Positions 47,518 through 56,864 of a stretch of 64,000 nucleotides of DNA are shown piece by piece. The translations under genes and the position numbers were made by a program. Source of the DNA: Dyella telluris (GTDB taxonomy: Bacteria; Pseudomonadota; Gammaproteobacteria; Xanthomonadales; Rhodanobacteraceae); the NCBI RefSeq assembly GCF_014297575.1, contig NZ_CP060412.1:3286001-3350000 (forward strand), read 5' to 3'. Position 1 is the stretch's first letter. Each line of letters begins with the position of its first letter. The notes beneath the pieces are model-generated. The model was not told where the DNA came from. It searched no databases and saw only the letters and a list, made by a program, of their open reading frames with translations.

Positions 47518-48329
47518 GCGATTCCCCGCGGCACGGCATGGATGAGCTGCTTGCCATCATGGCGCGCCTGCGCGACCCGCAGCATGGCTGTCCCTGGGAC
47601 GTGCAGCAGGATTTCTCCACCATCGCCCCGTACACCATCGAAGAGGCGTACGAGGTGGCCGATGCCATCGATCGCAAGGACTGGCACGACCTGCGCGATG
47701 AGCTGGGCGACCTGCTGCTGCAGGTGGTGTTCCACGCGCAGATGGCCAGGGAAGCCGGGCTGTTCGAATTTGCCGACGTAGCGCACGCCATCAGCGACAA
47801 GATGCTGCGCCGCCATCCGCACGTGTTTGGTGAAGAGCGCTACGACGATCTCGATGCGCAGAAACAGGGCTGGGAAGACATCAAGGCCGCCGAACGGGCA
47901 GCGAAGGGCGAGCAGCACGATGACAGTGCGCTGGCCGGCGTGTCGCGCGGTCTGCCCGAATGGAAGCGTGCGCTGAAGCTGCAGGAACGTGCCGCCAAGG
48001 TGGGGTTTGACTGGCCGGACGAGCAGCCTGTGCTGGACAAGCTGCTGGAAGAAGCCGCTGAAGTGCGCGCCGAGTTTGCCCATGGCCGCGACAAGCAGCG
48101 CTTGCAGGACGAGATTGGCGACGTGCTGTTTGTGGTGGTCAATCTGGCGCGCCATGCCGGCGTGGATTTCTCGCAGGCGCTACGCCATGCGAATGCCAAG
48201 TTCGAACGTCGTTTCCGCGCCATGGAAACGATGGCGCGGGCCGATGGCACGCCACTGGCCGAGCGCGATCTCGCCGCGCAGGAAGCCCTGTGGCAACAGG
48301 CCAAGCAGCTGGATGATCCGGCTGCCTGA
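47514..48329 (+). CDS. mazG: Nucleoside triphosphate pyrophosphohydrolase MazG
   Basis: A 271-residue enzyme that hydrolyses NTPs to NMP and pyrophosphate, a house-cleaning activity that also tempers the stringent response. Two MazG domains are present. The first has LRDPQHGCPWDVQQDF, EEAYEVADAI and DELGDLLLQVVFHAQ; the second has EEAAEVRAEF and DEIGDVLFVVVNLARH. The ATG at 47514 overlaps the cysQ stop by 4 nt. Last gene of the run. Confidence 0.95.
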   Translation: MSDSPRHGMDELLAIMARLRDPQHGCPWDVQQDFSTIAPYTIEEAYEVADAIDRKDWHDLRDELGDLLLQVVFHAQMAREAGLFEFADVAHAISDKMLRRHPHVFGEERYDDLDAQKQGWEDIKAAERAAKGEQHDDSALAGVSRGLPEWKRALKLQERAAKVGFDWPDEQPVLDKLLEEAAEVRAEFAHGRDKQRLQDEIGDVLFVVVNLARHAGVDFSQALRHANAKFERRFRAMETMARADGTPLAERDLAAQEALWQQAKQLDDPAA

Positions 48330-48353
48330 GGCTTCATCGCCCTGGAAAAAAAG

Positions 48354-48383
48354 GAGGCACGGGCTCTGGGGTTCCCGTGCCTC
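48354..48383 (-). terminator. Rho-independent terminator
   Basis: A 10-bp stem (GAGGCACGGG at 48354-48363, CCCGTGCCTC at 48374-48383) with a 10-nt loop. On the minus strand it ends in a run of seven U (48346-48352). It serves the exported-protein gene on the minus strand and lies just past mazG. Confidence 0.82.
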
Positions 48384-48429
48384 AGGGCAAGGCGCTGCCG
48401 GGCGGCAGTGCCGTTGTTGTTGTTATCCG

Positions 48430-49023
48430 TTATGACTGGGGCGACGGCTTGCCCTGATTGCGGCGCTGTTCCCAGTCGGCGCGCATCTTCTCGAACTCTG
48501 CGCGCTTCTTTGCTTCGTTGGTGAGGTTCTCGTCGAGGCTCTTGCGCAGGGTGGCGATGGCCTGGTCGGTATTGGCCGGCGCGGACTGCACGCGTGCCAG
48601 CTGGTGATACACGTAGGTACGCACGCGCGGATCCTGCGACTTGGACAGCACGTCGTTGTAGAGCGCTGTCAAATCCTTGGTGCGGCCGCTGTCGCGATAC
48701 AGGCGTTCGAGCGCGTTGAGGTCGCCGATGACCGGGGACCCCGGGCCGTCACCGCCAGGGCGGCCAAAGCCGGGACGACCGAAACCCGGGCCAGGGCCGA
48801 AACCCGGGCCACGGCCAGGGCCCGGGCCTGCGAAATCGGGGCCGCCTACCATGTCATCAGGCATGTCATCGCGGGCCATCGGACCGGGCTTGCCGGGAGC
48901 AGGCTTGGCAGTAGCGGCCTTGGCCGGCGGTGCCGGCGGCGCGGCGTTCTGCGCGACGACCATCGAGGCTGCGCCGGCGATCACCAAGGTGAATACGGAG
49001 GCGAGCAGTGTCTTGCGTTGCAT
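48430..49023 (-). CDS. Exported Gly/Pro-rich protein with helical C-terminal domain
   Basis: A 197-residue protein. A signal peptide (TLLASVFTLVIAGAASMVVAQ) is followed by an Ala/Pro linker and a Gly/Pro/Phe-rich repeat region of GPGFGRPGFGR type (about residues 65-95). The C-terminal ~95 residues are helical (DLNALERLYRDSGRTKDLTALYNDVL, RVRTYVYHQLARVQ, DQAIATLRKSLDENL) and resemble two TPR-like helix pairs. Start at 49023; 34 upstream codons are unlikely to be coding. Function unknown. Divergent from the GSGD-repeat protein by 131 nt. Confidence 0.72.
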   Translation of the reverse strand: MQRKTLLASVFTLVIAGAASMVVAQNAAPPAPPAKAATAKPAPGKPGPMARDDMPDDMVGGPDFAGPGPGRGPGFGPGPGFGRPGFGRPGGDGPGSPVIGDLNALERLYRDSGRTKDLTALYNDVLSKSQDPRVRTYVYHQLARVQSAPANTDQAIATLRKSLDENLTNEAKKRAEFEKMRADWEQRRNQGKPSPQS

Positions 49024-49154
49024 GGCAGTGGTTCTCCACGTCGGTTCGTGAATTCTCAAACGCTGTTTGCGGGCATGCGTTGACGCGGGGAGCGTATAAA
49101 CCTTTTCGCGTGCGGCGCCATCCAAGCCTTGTCCCGTTCACTGAGGAGCTATCC

Positions 49155-49928
49155 ATGCGTCGTCTAATCCTTGCCGTTCTGCTGCTTGCCCCGCTTGCTT
49201 CCCAGGCCGACGAGTGTCCGTTCCAGGCCCCGCGCAATCTCACGCTGGATCTCAATGGCGTGCGCGAGGTGCAGGTGGACCTGCACAGCCACGACCTGCA
49301 TATCACCGGCAGCGATGGCGCCACGGGCGGCACGGTCACGGGGCGCGCGTGCGCTTCCGATGCCAAGTTGCTGGACGACCTCACCGTCACCCAGCGCCGC
49401 GAAGGGGATCGACTGATCGTGGAGGCGGGCGGCCACGCACGCATCAATATCTCGCTGTTTGGCCACACATCCACCAGCCTGAAGCTGGACATGAAGGTTC
49501 CCTCGCAGATTCCGGTGGTGCTCAACGTCGGTTCGGGTGATGCCTGGGTGTCCGGGCTGAAGACGCTGAGCACGCAGGTCGGCTCCGGCGACGTGCATGT
49601 GAGCAAGATCGCCGGCGAGCTTGCGCTCAGCATGGGTTCGGGCGATATCGACGCGAACGATGTGGGCAGCCTCAACGTGGGCTCGGTCGGCTCCGGCGAC
49701 GTCAAGATCGACGGTGTCCGCGGCGAAGCACGCGTTGGTTCGATCGGCTCAGGCGACGTCGCCATCCACACCGTGGGCGGCAGCGTGCGCGTGGATACCA
49801 TTGGCTCGGGCGACCTGGTCATCCGCGACGTGCAGGGCGACCTCACCGTGGGTGCCAAGGGCAGCGGCGACGTCAGGCACTCCGGCGTGAAGGGCAAGGT
49901 GAACGTGCCGCACGAGCACGACGACTGA
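49155..49928 (+). CDS. Exported GSGD-repeat (DUF4097-like) protein
   Basis: A 257-residue protein with a short signal peptide (MRRLILAVLLLAPLASQA). From about residue 120 it carries seven regularly spaced copies of a GSGD motif (VGSGDAWV, VGSGDVHV, MGSGDIDA, VGSGDVKI, IGSGDVAI, IGSGDLVI, KGSGDVRH), about 18-20 residues apart. This is the pattern of a right-handed beta-solenoid in the DUF4097/DUF2807 group, sometimes called putative auto-transporter adhesin, head domain. It lacks a beta-barrel, so it is probably periplasmic or secreted. A GAGGAG ribosome site precedes it. Function unknown. Confidence 0.8.
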   Translation: MRRLILAVLLLAPLASQADECPFQAPRNLTLDLNGVREVQVDLHSHDLHITGSDGATGGTVTGRACASDAKLLDDLTVTQRREGDRLIVEAGGHARINISLFGHTSTSLKLDMKVPSQIPVVLNVGSGDAWVSGLKTLSTQVGSGDVHVSKIAGELALSMGSGDIDANDVGSLNVGSVGSGDVKIDGVRGEARVGSIGSGDVAIHTVGGSVRVDTIGSGDLVIRDVQGDLTVGAKGSGDVRHSGVKGKVNVPHEHDD

Positions 49929-49944
49929 AGCGGCTTGCTTCAGT
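49924..49944. terminator. Hairpin over two convergent stop codons
   Basis: ACTGAAGC (49924-49931), loop GGCTT, GCTTCAGT (49937-49944). The plus-strand TGA and the minus-strand TGA of the permease lie one in each arm. Likely a compact bidirectional terminator. Confidence 0.55.
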
Positions 49945-51052
49945 CCAGCCAGCGCCACACCAGATACACCAGCGGTGCACAGACCAGCAGGAAGGGTATG
50001 GACACCTCATGCAGCAGCCGCGCACCGCGCGGCTGCTTCGCAAGGCGCAGCGCAATCAGGTTGGCCAGCGAGCCGATGGCCACGCCGAAGCCGCCGACAT
50101 TCACCGCAACGGCCAGCGCCATCGGATCCGGCGCATGGCGCAACAGCAGCACCGTGGCGGGAACATTGCTGATCAGTTGCGAGGCAACAATGCCGCTGGC
50201 GTAAAGCGTGAGCGGGTTGTCGAGATTGAGGCTCTCCAGCCCGTGCTGCACCCATGCCAGTTCGGCAAAGTGGCCCAGTCCCAGAAAGATGGCGGCGAAC
50301 GTCGCCAGCAGCAGCCAGTCCACGCGCTGCAGCGTGCTTCGTTCCAGCAACGCGAATGGCACGAACAGCAGCATGGCGCCGAGCACGGCGTGGTTGTGCT
50401 CCATCATTACCACCATGCTCACCAGCGCGGCTACCGAGAGGATGGCCTGTGGGATCGACACCGGGTGACCATCAATGTCCTGTGCATGCAGGATTACGCG
50501 CTCACGCGGCATCCACACCACGGTCAGCAACAGCACCAACACGAACATGGTGCCGAACGCTGGCAGCATCTTCAGCACGAACTCAAGGAAGGGCAGGTGG
50601 GTGTACTGCCACAGCAGCAGGTTTTGCGGATTGCCGATGGGGCTGAGCGTGGAGCCAGCGTTCACGGCCAGCGCCTCCAGCACCACCATACGCATCACCG
50701 GCAGGTTGGAAATGCTGCCGATGGCCAGCGTCAGCGGCACCAGCAGGAACAGGCTTACGTCGTTGGTCAGCACCATCGACAGTAACGCCGTGACGCTCAC
50801 CAGCAGCGCGCCAAGCCCACGCAGCGAGTGCACACGCTCGACCAGCGCCGCCGCGGCGTGCTGCACCAGTCCACTGTCGCGGATGCCCTGGATGCAGATC
50901 ATCAGGCCGAGCAGGCCGGCGAGGGTCGGCAACTGCAGCCAGCGCTGGTACGTGCCCAGCGGTTGCGGGTCGGCCAGCGCAAGCACGACGGCCAGCAGGC
51001 CGAAGCCGATCAGCAGCTTTTCGTGTGCCAGGCGTTTGATCAGCGTCTGCAC
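49940..51052 (-). CDS. SLC13/ArsB-type anion permease
   Basis: A 370-residue integral membrane protein with about ten helices. It belongs to the ion-transporter superfamily that includes SLC13, CitM and ArsB: TNDVSLFLLVPLTLAIG, LEALAVNAGSTLSPIGNPQNLLLW and LISNVPATVLLLRH are the paired re-entrant signature motifs. Substrate (dicarboxylate, citrate, arsenite, sulfate or Na+/H+) cannot be told. GTG start directly after the stop of the ABC permease on the same strand, with no gap, so the two are probably co-transcribed. Confidence 0.85.
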   Translation of the reverse strand: MQTLIKRLAHEKLLIGFGLLAVVLALADPQPLGTYQRWLQLPTLAGLLGLMICIQGIRDSGLVQHAAAALVERVHSLRGLGALLVSVTALLSMVLTNDVSLFLLVPLTLAIGSISNLPVMRMVVLEALAVNAGSTLSPIGNPQNLLLWQYTHLPFLEFVLKMLPAFGTMFVLVLLLTVVWMPRERVILHAQDIDGHPVSIPQAILSVAALVSMVVMMEHNHAVLGAMLLFVPFALLERSTLQRVDWLLLATFAAIFLGLGHFAELAWVQHGLESLNLDNPLTLYASGIVASQLISNVPATVLLLRHAPDPMALAVAVNVGGFGVAIGSLANLIALRLAKQPRGARLLHEVSIPFLLVCAPLVYLVWRWLD

Positions 51053-53536
51053 TCAGCCTTCCCTGAGCAGTCGCATGGGCGAGGTGCGACTAACCCGCGC
51101 CGTACCCGCCAGCCCGAGCAACATCACCACGATGGCCGCCATCAGCGCAGCGAGCAGCAGCGCACCCAGTGGCGGCACGAAATGCTCGATGTGGAAAATC
51201 GCATGACCCAGCCACAGACCGGTGCCCGCGGCACCGAATGCGGCGGTGAGCCCGGCCACCAGTCCGAGCAGGGCGAACTCGCAGGCGGCCGCCATGCGCA
51301 GCTGCGTGCGACGAGCACCCAGCGTACGCAGCAGCGCTGCTTCATGGCGACGTTCCTGCGCGCTGGAAGCGAGCGCGGCGGCAAGCACCAGGGCACCGGC
51401 CAGCAGGCTGAAGCCGAGCACCCAGCGCACGGCACCGCTCACCTGGTTGACGATCTCGCGCACGCGGTCGAGCATGGCGTCGACGTCGATCAGGCTGAGG
51501 TTGCTGTAATCGCGCGACAGCTGTGCCAGCGATTCGGTGTGGCCACGCGGCAGGTAAAAGCTGGCGATCCACGTATGCGGCAGCGACGCGGCATGCGCAG
51601 GGTCGAATACCAGGAAGAAGTTCACGCGGAAGGACGTCCAGTCCACCTTGCGGATGCTGCCCACGCGGGCTTCGATGCTGCCTTCGCCCACGTTGAAGCG
51701 CATCATGTCACCTACTTTCAGGCCATACATGTCACGCCACATGGTGTCGATGGAAACTTCGGCCTGCGCCGGATGCTCGCCATGCCACTGCCCTGCGATC
51801 ACCTCGTTGCTGGGCGGCAGGTCACCGGCCCACGACAGGCGCAGCTGGCGATCGGACCAGTCTTTCGCGCGTTCGTCCTTGAAGTGCATCTGATCGATGG
51901 GCTGGCCGTTGATGGCGGTGAGTTTGCCCACCGCCAGCGGCAGCATGTTGAGCTTGTTGCCGCCGATGCGTGCAAGCGCCTGTTCGAAACCTTCGCGCTG
52001 GTCGTCCTGCAGGTTAAGCACGAACCAGTTGGGCGTGTCAGCCGGCAGTTCGCTGCGCCAGCCTTCGAGCAAGGCGGGTGCCACGATGGCCAACAGCAAC
52101 AGCGCGACCAGCCCCAGGCTGAGCGCGGTAGCCTGCAGCAGGCTCATGCCGCGTCGCCGGGCCAGTGCCGCCAGGCCAAGCCGCAGGGCAGGGTGCGCGC
52201 CGGGCGCCACGCGCCGCGCGATCCACAGCATCAGCGCGGAAAGCAGTGCAGCCACCACGGCCACGCCCACCAGGCTCACCGCCAGGATGCCCGCCAGCTT
52301 GGCTGAGCCGCTCTGGCTCCAGATCAGCAGCAGGGCCACCAGTGCCGGCACCAGATACAACGCATCGAAGCGTCGCACGCGCCGCGCCGCGCTCTCGCGG
52401 AACACGGCGACGGGCGGTACTTCCGCCAGGCGTGCCAGCGGCGGCAGGGCGAAACCGGCCAGCACGGCCAGCCCCATCACGGCGGCCGCGATCGCCGGGC
52501 CGAGTGGCAGGGTGGTGGGAATGGCGGAGAACAACTGGCTGGCGAAGCTCCAGGTGACCTGCGCCAGACCCAGCGCCACCAGGCCACCCACGAGCACCGA
52601 CGGTACGGCCAGCAAGCCCAGCGTGCCGACCAGCAAACCCAGCACCTGCCGGCGCGGCGTGCCCAGTGCACGCAGCAGGGCCACCTCGTTGGTCTTGCGG
52701 CGGGCATAACGCTGGGCGGCCAGCGCAATCGCGACGCCGGCCAGCAGGGCAGACAGCAGCGCGGTGAGGCGCAGGAAGGCGCTGGCACGGTCGAACGCGC
52801 TGCGCATGCGTTCCTGCGTCTGTTCGGGCGTGATCAGCTCCGCGCCCTGCGGCAGGGCCTGCGCTTCCACCCAGGTCCGCCAGTCCTGCACGGACGACGG
52901 CTGTCCGGCGACCAGCAGGCGGTGGCGCGCGCGGCTGCCCACGCCCAGCAGGCCGGCCCGTTCCGCATCACCGATGTTCATCAGCGCGCGCGGCGCCATG
53001 GCGACCAGCTCACCACCATCAGGCAGGCGCACCAGCTCGGCGGCAATGCGCAGGTCGCGCCCACCAAGCTGGACGCTGTCGCCCACCTTCATGTTCAGCG
53101 CGACCAGCGCGCGATGGTCCAGGTACACCGTGCCGGCCGCGGGCCCATGCCCCGCCGAGGTGCTGGCAGTTCCGCCCGACAGCTCCATGGTGCCGCGCAA
53201 AGGGTACGTACTGTCGGTGGCGAGCACATCAAGCAACTGGCTCTGCTCGTGCGCGAAGGCCACGCTGGGAAAGCTGGCGCCACGGGTCACCTGCAGGCCA
53301 CGGGCGCGGGCCTCGTCGGCATAGGTCGCGGGCAGTGATTGCGGCGCGCTGATGCCGATGTCACCACCGATCAGCTCCGCCGCGCTGGCCAGCACACCGC
53401 GCTCCATGCGCGCGGCCAGCGTGGCAACCACGCCGAGCGCCACCACGGCGAGTACCAGCGAGGCGCCCAGTGTGCGCAGTTCAGGCAGATGCCATTCACG
53501 GCGCAGGCTGCGCAGGGAAAGGGTGAGCAGTCTCAT
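51053..53536 (-). CDS. ABC-exporter permease, YbbP/FtsX type
   Basis: An 827-residue membrane protein with two FtsX permease domains: one N-terminal helix, a large periplasmic domain (about residues 45-245), three helices (about 255-380), a second half with another periplasmic domain, and three C-terminal helices. Phrases such as LTALLSALLAGVAIALAAQRYARRKTNEVALLRALGTPRRQVL and EAALLRTLGARRTQLRMAAACEF are typical. Start at 53536, MRLLTLSLRSLRREW. Its ATPase gene lies 28 nt upstream. YbbA-YbbP are thought to export or extract lipophilic compounds, but no substrate is established. Confidence 0.9.
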   Translation of the reverse strand: MRLLTLSLRSLRREWHLPELRTLGASLVLAVVALGVVATLAARMERGVLASAAELIGGDIGISAPQSLPATYADEARARGLQVTRGASFPSVAFAHEQSQLLDVLATDSTYPLRGTMELSGGTASTSAGHGPAAGTVYLDHRALVALNMKVGDSVQLGGRDLRIAAELVRLPDGGELVAMAPRALMNIGDAERAGLLGVGSRARHRLLVAGQPSSVQDWRTWVEAQALPQGAELITPEQTQERMRSAFDRASAFLRLTALLSALLAGVAIALAAQRYARRKTNEVALLRALGTPRRQVLGLLVGTLGLLAVPSVLVGGLVALGLAQVTWSFASQLFSAIPTTLPLGPAIAAAVMGLAVLAGFALPPLARLAEVPPVAVFRESAARRVRRFDALYLVPALVALLLIWSQSGSAKLAGILAVSLVGVAVVAALLSALMLWIARRVAPGAHPALRLGLAALARRRGMSLLQATALSLGLVALLLLAIVAPALLEGWRSELPADTPNWFVLNLQDDQREGFEQALARIGGNKLNMLPLAVGKLTAINGQPIDQMHFKDERAKDWSDRQLRLSWAGDLPPSNEVIAGQWHGEHPAQAEVSIDTMWRDMYGLKVGDMMRFNVGEGSIEARVGSIRKVDWTSFRVNFFLVFDPAHAASLPHTWIASFYLPRGHTESLAQLSRDYSNLSLIDVDAMLDRVREIVNQVSGAVRWVLGFSLLAGALVLAAALASSAQERRHEAALLRTLGARRTQLRMAAACEFALLGLVAGLTAAFGAAGTGLWLGHAIFHIEHFVPPLGALLLAALMAAIVVMLLGLAGTARVSRTSPMRLLREG

Positions 53537-53564
53537 GCCTGCCTCCGTTTCCGTTGGCCGGCCT

Positions 53565-54311
53565 TCATGGCGCCACCGCTGCGGAAGCGCGCGGTGCGAT
53601 GAGCACGCGGCCATTGTCCAGCGTGACCTGGCGGGCGCAACGCGCGGCCAGGCGTGGATCGTGCGTGACCAGCACCAGCGTGGTGCGATGGTTCTGGTTG
53701 AGCGAGAACAGCAGGTCGCTCACGTGTTGACCGGTGCGCTGGTCGAGGTTGCCGGTGGGTTCGTCCGCGAACAACAGGCGCGGACTGTGCACGAACGCTC
53801 GGGCAATCGCCACGCGTTGTTGTTCACCGCCGGAAAGCTGGGCCGGATAGTGTCGTCGGCGCGCACTGAGCTCCACCGCTTCCAGCGCTTCGCGGGCGCG
53901 GGTACGCGCATCGTCGCGGCCTTCCAGCTCAAGCGGCAGCATCACGTTTTCTTCTGCCGTCAGTGCGGGCAGCAGGTGGAACGACTGGAACACGAAGCCG
54001 ACCAGGCGCCGACGCAGATCCGCGCGGGCTTCTTCGTCGAGACGCTCAAGTGCATGGCCATCCAGCGCGATATGGCCGCTGCTGGGCGTATCGAGCCCGG
54101 CCAACAGGCCGAGCAGGGTGGTCTTGCCCGAACCGGATGCACCGACGATGGCGAAACTTTCTCCTTCGCGCACCTGCAGCGATACGCCGGTGAGAATGTC
54201 CAGCCGGCCCTCGGGCCCCTGCACCGACTTGCTAACATCGACCGCGTCCAGAAGAACCCCTGGGGATCCGGACGGCGGATTCCCGGCCATTGCGGAGGCA
54301 TTGCCACTCAT
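53565..54311 (-). CDS. ABC-transporter ATPase, YbbA type
   Basis: A 248-residue LolD/MacB-like ATPase. Walker A is [10 protein letters not shown]-loop [24 protein letters not shown], signature [15 protein letters not shown], Walker [13 protein letters not shown] and the H-loop [11 protein letters not shown]. It pairs with the YbbP-like permease. Start at 54311 is supported by AAAGGAAA eight bases upstream; 54290 is an alternative. The chosen start codon shares two bases with the tesA start on the other strand. Confidence 0.92.
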   Translation of the reverse strand: MSGNASAMAGNPPSGSPGVLLDAVDVSKSVQGPEGRLDILTGVSLQVREGESFAIVGASGSGKTTLLGLLAGLDTPSSGHIALDGHALERLDEEARADLRRRLVGFVFQSFHLLPALTAEENVMLPLELEGRDDARTRAREALEAVELSARRRHYPAQLSGGEQQRVAIARAFVHSPRLLFADEPTGNLDQRTGQHVSDLLFSLNQNHRTTLVLVTHDPRLAARCARQVTLDNGRVLIAPRASAAVAP

Positions 54312-54927
54312 GCGTCGTTTCCTTTGCTGCCTGGTCGTACTGTGGGGCGCCATCGCCGCTGCCGCGCAGGCGGCTCCGGCGAAAACCGTGCTGGTGCTGG
54401 GCGATTCGCTGTCCGCCGCGCACAACATTCCGGTCGAGGCCGGCTGGGTCCATCTGCTCGGTGACCGTCTTGCCAAGATGGAGCCGGGTTGGACGGTGGT
54501 CAATGCCAGCATCAGCGGCGAGACCTCGCTGAGCGGCCGCAACCGCCTGCCCGGGTTGCTGGAGAAGACCAAACCCGACGTGCTGGTGATCGAGCTGGGT
54601 GCCAACGACGGCCTGCGTGGCCTGCCGCTGGCGCCGCTGAAGGAGAACCTGGCGGCCATGATCGATGCCGCCCAGAAGGCGCATGCACGCGTGCTGCTGC
54701 TGGGCATCGAGCTGCCGGTCAACTACGGCCCGCAGTACCGCGATGGCCTGAGGGCGGTCTACATTGACCTGGCCAAAGCGAAGCATGTGGCCCTGGTGCC
54801 CTTTCTGCTGGACGGCGTCGCCCTGAAGCCTGAGCTGATGCAGCAGGACGGGCTGCACCCGGTGACTGCCGGCGAGCCCATGGTGCTGGACAACGTGTGG
54901 AAGGGCCTGGCGCCGCTGTTGCATTGA
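54310..54927 (+). CDS. tesA: Acyl-CoA thioesterase I / lysophospholipase L1 TesA
   Basis: A 205-residue periplasmic GDSL hydrolase. A signal peptide ends near AAAAQAAP. Blocks of the SGNH family: Ser in VLGDSLSAAHNI, Gly in SISGETSLSGR, Asn in ELGANDGLRGL, and Asp/His in QQDGLHPV. Cleaves thioesters, long-chain acyl groups and lysophospholipids. GGAGG at 54294-54298 is its ribosome site. Divergent from the YbbA-like gene, as in Escherichia coli. Confidence 0.94.
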   Translation: MRRFLCCLVVLWGAIAAAAQAAPAKTVLVLGDSLSAAHNIPVEAGWVHLLGDRLAKMEPGWTVVNASISGETSLSGRNRLPGLLEKTKPDVLVIELGANDGLRGLPLAPLKENLAAMIDAAQKAHARVLLLGIELPVNYGPQYRDGLRAVYIDLAKAKHVALVPFLLDGVALKPELMQQDGLHPVTAGEPMVLDNVWKGLAPLLH

Positions 54928-55079
54928 AGCAAGGCAAAACGGCGGTAGGGTGCGGGTATTGCTTCAATCGTGACGAAAATCACAACCGGCTGTGAACCGG
55001 GTGTCGAGGCCTTCACGTGACCCTCACGATGCCAGTCGTTAGCTGTTCACCTTTGTGAAGTCAGCTTCAGGAGGTACGG

Positions 55080-55811
55080 ATGAGCTCGCGCGACGAACAA
55101 GCAGGACTGATCCTTCTGGTCGAGGACAATCGCCAGATCGCAGAAATGGTCGGCGAATTTCTGGAGCGCAGGGGATATTCGGTGGATTACGCCGCCGATG
55201 GGGTGAGCGGCCTGCACCTGGCCGTCTCCAACAGTTATGACGTGGTCGTGCTCGACCTGATGCTGCCGGGCATGGATGGCCTGGACGTCTGCCGCAAGCT
55301 GCGTCGCGACGCCAAGAAATCCACGCCGGTGCTCATGTTGACCGCCCGCGACACGCTGGAAGACAAGCTCGTTGGCCTTGAGGCTGGCGCCGACGATTAT
55401 CTGGTGAAGCCCTTTGAAGTGCGCGAGCTGGAAGCCCGCCTGCGCGCGCTGATCCGCCGCGACCGGCGGCAGGTCTCCACCGAAATCCTCACAGTGGGCG
55501 ACATGACGCTCGACACGGCCACGCTGCGACTGGTGCGTAGCGGGCAGGAGCTCACCGTGTCGCCAATTGGCCTGAAGTTGTTGGCCATCCTGATGCGCGA
55601 GTCGCCTCGCGTGGTCAGCCGCCGCGACATCGAGCGCGAGATCTGGGGCGATACGCTGCCGGACTCCGATAGGCTGCGGTCACACCTTTACAACCTTCGC
55701 CGGGTGATCGACAAACCGTTCGATCGACCGCTTCTCCACACCATCCATTCCGCCGGATATCGCCTTGCCGATCTTGAATCGGAGGTGGCCTCTGCCTCGC
55801 AGCCAGCATGA
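55080..55811 (+). CDS. OmpR-family response regulator
   Basis: A 243-residue DNA-binding regulator. Receiver domain with acidic pair LVEDNRQIAEMV, phosphoacceptor Asp59 in VVLDLMLPGMDGLDV, and Lys in YLVKPFEVRELEARL. C-terminal winged helix with LTVSPIGLKLLAILMRESPRVVSRRDIEREIWGD and SDRLRSHLYNLRRVIDKPF. A strong AGGAGGT ribosome site precedes it. It is followed 21 nt later by its probable kinase. Target genes unknown. Confidence 0.93.
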   Translation: MSSRDEQAGLILLVEDNRQIAEMVGEFLERRGYSVDYAADGVSGLHLAVSNSYDVVVLDLMLPGMDGLDVCRKLRRDAKKSTPVLMLTARDTLEDKLVGLEAGADDYLVKPFEVRELEARLRALIRRDRRQVSTEILTVGDMTLDTATLRLVRSGQELTVSPIGLKLLAILMRESPRVVSRRDIEREIWGDTLPDSDRLRSHLYNLRRVIDKPFDRPLLHTIHSAGYRLADLESEVASASQPA

Positions 55812-55832
55812 TCGCGTTGGCGTGAATTGATT

Positions 55833-56813
55833 ATGGCCAGCAGGGGTAGTGCGCAGCCCGCACGGGTGTTCCCGCGCGGGTTGTACCAACGACGCTTGGC
55901 GATCATCTTCGGCCTGCAGTTGCTGGCCATCGTGGTCGCGTGCCTGATGGGTTTCTACGGCGTGCTCCCCATCGGCGTGGCACTGGTGCTTATCGTCATC
56001 ACCAGTGGACTGTCATGGCTTGCGGCGCGTCGCCTGTGGGTGCAGGTCAGCCGGCTCGCCCGGGCCGTCAGCGACTGGGACGAACAGCCCACCGGCCTGG
56101 ACGGCTGGCGACCCGATCAACTGCCTCGCCGTACCGATGCGGACGTGGCCACGCTGGCTGCCAGCCTCTACGCCTTTGCCAACCGCATCGCCGGCTACAA
56201 CCAGCGCGAGCGCAACTTCACGCGTGATGCCAGCCATGAGCTGCGCAGTCCGCTCACCGTCATCAAGATGTCCGCCGACATGCTGGCGGACGATCCGTCG
56301 CTCGGTGAGTTCGGTCAGCGCTCCGTACAGCGCATCAAGCGTTCCACGCGCGAGATGGAAGCGCTGGTGGAGGCTTTGCTGATCCTGGCGCGCGAATCGG
56401 ACAACGGACTCACCGAAGAAGATTTCATCGTCAACGACGTGATCCGCCATGAATTGCCGGACGTGATGGAAATGCTGGAAGGGCGACCCATTACCCTGGA
56501 ACTGGATGAGCCCGCGCGCTTTGCGTTGCACGGTTCGCCGCGCGTGTTCGCGGTGCTGTGCTGGCAGTTGATTCGCAATGCCTGCCAGCAGGCCGATGGC
56601 GGTACGGTGGCGGTCACCGTGATGCCGGGCATGGTCACGGTGACGCATCGCTGCGATGACTCACCCGGCCGCGCGAATCGACACGGTTTCGAGCTGGCCA
56701 TCGCGCAGCGCATCAGCGAGCGTTTCCATTGGCCGCTGGAGCTGCAGACGCACGATGGGCACCGCCACATCGCGCGTATCCGTTTCCCGGAGTCGGTGCT
56801 CGTGCGGGCTTGA
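55833..56813 (+). CDS. Sensor histidine kinase with degenerate ATP-binding domain
   Basis: A 326-residue membrane kinase, partner of the preceding regulator. Two helices (about residues 17-35 and 40-62) with almost no periplasmic loop, so the sensor input is probably in the membrane. The phosphoacceptor His135 is in DASHELRSPLTVIKMSADML. In the ATPase domain an N-box is visible (WQLIRNACQQA), but the DxGxG box reads HRCDDSPGRA and the G2 box GFELAIAQRI. Start at ATG 55833; a TTG six bases upstream is also possible. Weak or unusual ATP binding is suggested. Confidence 0.88.
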   Translation: MASRGSAQPARVFPRGLYQRRLAIIFGLQLLAIVVACLMGFYGVLPIGVALVLIVITSGLSWLAARRLWVQVSRLARAVSDWDEQPTGLDGWRPDQLPRRTDADVATLAASLYAFANRIAGYNQRERNFTRDASHELRSPLTVIKMSADMLADDPSLGEFGQRSVQRIKRSTREMEALVEALLILARESDNGLTEEDFIVNDVIRHELPDVMEMLEGRPITLELDEPARFALHGSPRVFAVLCWQLIRNACQQADGGTVAVTVMPGMVTVTHRCDDSPGRANRHGFELAIAQRISERFHWPLELQTHDGHRHIARIRFPESVLVRA

Positions 56814-56864
56814 CGCCCCTCGATGCACGGCCCTCCGGCACATGCCGGAAGGCCGCCCTACGAC

